Assembly: GCA_027489135.1 (NCBI GenBank)
Contig: JAIYAI010000341.1
Span: 1-6,905 of the forward strand
Origin: Acetobacteraceae bacterium
Lineage (GTDB): Bacteria > Pseudomonadota > Alphaproteobacteria > Acetobacterales > Acetobacteraceae
Length of the DNA stretch: 6,905 nucleotides
Direction of reading: 5' to 3'
A program made the translations under genes and the position numbers. The notes beneath the pieces were generated by a model, which saw only the letters and a list, made by a program, of their open reading frames with translations, was not told where the DNA came from and did no database searches. The stretch's first letter is position 1. Each line of letters opens with the position of its first letter. This document shows, one piece after another, positions 5,861 through 6,905 of this stretch.

Positions 5861-5923
5861 GTGCCGGCCCCTGCCGGCCACGACGGGACGCGTCCTCCTT
5901 CTGCTCAAACGGGGGGTGTCCCG
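5861..5923 (+). promoter_or_regulatory. Structured mRNA leader of the decarboxylase gene, candidate translational switch
   Basis: Two hairpins lie directly before the decarboxylase start. The first is GTG-CCGGC (5861-5868) with GCCGG-C-CAC (5873-5881), eight pairs with one bulged C and a CCCT loop. The second pairs CGGGAC (5884-5889) with GTCCCG (5918-5923), the last base touching the ATG at 5924; inside it CCTCC (5894-5898) can pair with the G-run 5911-5915, which is the ribosome binding site. In the closed form the site would be hidden. A structured element called speF (Rfam RF00518) is known upstream of alphaproteobacterial ornithine decarboxylase genes; the place matches, but I cannot confirm its sequence consensus from memory. 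No upstream ATG-started leader peptide is present in the 185-base gap. Confidence 0.5.
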
Positions 5924-6905
5924 ATGACCCAGCTTCTCGCTGCGCGCGCCGACGCGCGCCTGACCCTGCCGGCCGTTGCCGATCTCGTCGCCGTGGAGCG
6001 GCCGGAGGTGCCGATGGTCTGCATCCGCCCCGACGCCATCGCAGCCGCCGGCGCGCGCTTCGTGCAGGCCTTTCCCGGCGCCGTGCTCTACGCGGTGAAG
6101 TGCAACCCGGATCCCGCGGTGCTGCGCGCGCTCTGGCGGGGCGGCGTGCGGCACTTCGACTGCGCCTCGGCAGCCGAGGTCGCGCTGGTGCGCGGGCTGT
6201 TCCCGGATGCGGCGATCCACTTCATGCACCCGGTCAAGGCCCGCGGCGCCATCCGCACCGCTTGGTTCCTGCATGGCGTGCGCGACTTCGCCTTCGACAG
6301 CGCGGAAGAGCTGGCGAAGATCCTGCACGAGACGGGCGGGGGCGAGGGCCTCGGCCTGATGCTGCGGCTTGCCCTGCCGAAGGGGGAGGCCGCGCATGAC
6401 CTCTCCGGCAAGTTCGGCGCGATGGAGGAGGAGGCCGCCGCCCTGCTGCGCGCCGCGCGGCCGCATGCGGCGCGGCTCGGCATCACCTTCCACGTCGGCA
6501 GCCAGTGCCTGGAGCCGCTGGCCTGGCGCCGCGCCATCGCGCTGGCGGGACGCGTGGTGCGCGACGCCGGCGTGGCGGTGGAGGTGCTCGATGTCGGCGG
6601 CGGCTTCCCGGCCGAATACCCCGGCATGGTCCCGCCGCCGCTCGGCGCGATCCTGGCGGAGATCGAGGGCGCGGCGGAGGAGGTCGGCCTCGGCGGCGCC
6701 CTGCTCTGGGCGGAGCCGGGGCGGGCGCTGGTGGCCGATGGCACCTCGGTGGTGGTGCAGGTCCAGGCGCGGCGCGGCGATGCGCTCCACGTCAACGACG
6801 GCGTTTATGGCGCGCTGTCCGACGCGGCGGCGCGCAGCGGCCTGCGCTTCCCGGCCCGGGCGATCCGGCCCGAGGGCAGGCTGGCCGAGGCGACGCAGGC
6901 CTTCC
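5924..6905 (+). CDS. Ornithine decarboxylase-like PLP enzyme, fold type III (3' end outside window)
   Basis: The frame stays open from ATG 5924 to the window end, giving the first 327 residues of a protein that should be about 375-400. It belongs to the fold-type III PLP decarboxylases (ornithine, lysine/ornithine, diaminopimelate and related enzymes). The PLP Lys59 is in YAVKCNP, His190 of HVGSQ should stack on the cofactor ring, GGGFP (225-229) and EPGRALVAD (264-272) bind its phosphate, and NDGVYGALSD (291-300) is the late conserved block. FMHPVKARGAI (100-110) and the closely following HGVRDFAFDS are typical of the ornithine decarboxylase branch rather than diaminopimelate decarboxylase. 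The active-site Cys region (CxPTCD type) lies beyond the window. Ornithine decarboxylase gives putrescine and CO2; bifunctional lysine use, giving cadaverine, is common in alphaproteobacteria and cannot be excluded. The ribosome binding site is the G-run 5911-5916, 7 bases before ATG, within a hairpin. It lies 185 bases after the ureohydrolase, so it probably has its own promoter. Confidence 0.9.
   Translation, partial: MTQLLAARADARLTLPAVADLVAVERPEVPMVCIRPDAIAAAGARFVQAFPGAVLYAVKCNPDPAVLRALWRGGVRHFDCASAAEVALVRGLFPDAAIHFMHPVKARGAIRTAWFLHGVRDFAFDSAEELAKILHETGGGEGLGLMLRLALPKGEAAHDLSGKFGAMEEEAAALLRAARPHAARLGITFHVGSQCLEPLAWRRAIALAGRVVRDAGVAVEVLDVGGGFPAEYPGMVPPPLGAILAEIEGAAEEVGLGGALLWAEPGRALVADGTSVVVQVQARRGDALHVNDGVYGALSDAAARSGLRFPARAIRPEGRLAEATQAF

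Noticed and set aside
5804..6790. Minus-strand open frame of 328 codons, and a plus-strand frame at 5608-6399, over the decarboxylase
   Set aside because: The plus-strand frame from 5924 encodes clear PLP-decarboxylase motifs through to the window end; the others are shadows of it.

Overview
The window is GC-rich (about 70% G+C), has strong third-position G/C bias and packs genes tightly. The gene families present (DUF1194 protein, Cys-type UGSC protein, alphaproteobacterial-type ornithine decarboxylase, NIPSNAP protein) fit an alphaproteobacterium, most likely an acetic-acid-bacterium relative such as Roseomonas and allies. That placement is inference from composition and family flavour, not from a marker gene.

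Layout. (1) Positions 1-321, plus strand: the C-terminal part of a DUF1194 (von Willebrand A-like) protein. It converges on the next gene across a short gap holding a perfect 7-bp hairpin. (2) Positions 343-4426, minus strand: a four-gene cluster, in transcription order a 371-residue uncharacterised protein with an N-terminal GWTDGLPVVPPT motif and a C-terminal CX4C tail; a 184-residue UGSC-family protein with cysteine in place of selenocysteine; a 470-residue amidase-signature hydrolase whose GTG start overlaps the previous stop by four bases; and a 286-residue alpha/beta hydrolase 16 bases further on. A G/C-rich inverted repeat pair lies between the first two genes. (3) Positions 4427-4507: an 81-bp divergent promoter region. 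(4) Positions 4508-5738, plus strand: a NIPSNAP protein and, 4 bases later, a ureohydrolase of the agmatinase type. (5) Positions 5739-5923: 185 bases with several dyads and an RNA leader that can hide the ribosome binding site of the next gene. (6) Positions 5924-6905, plus strand: a fold-type III PLP decarboxylase, probably ornithine decarboxylase, cut by the window end.

How the genes may work together. The minus-strand cluster looks like a small catabolic or detoxification unit: two hydrolases (one for amides, one for esters or peptides) translated downstream of two cysteine-rich proteins of unknown chemistry. This is the best candidate here for an undescribed system; its substrate cannot be read from the sequence. 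The plus-strand ureohydrolase and decarboxylase would both give putrescine if they are agmatinase and ornithine decarboxylase. The decarboxylase has its own structured leader, which suggests separate control at translation.

No stretch longer than 300 bases lacks a gene. No tRNA, rRNA, CRISPR array or insertion sequence was seen.
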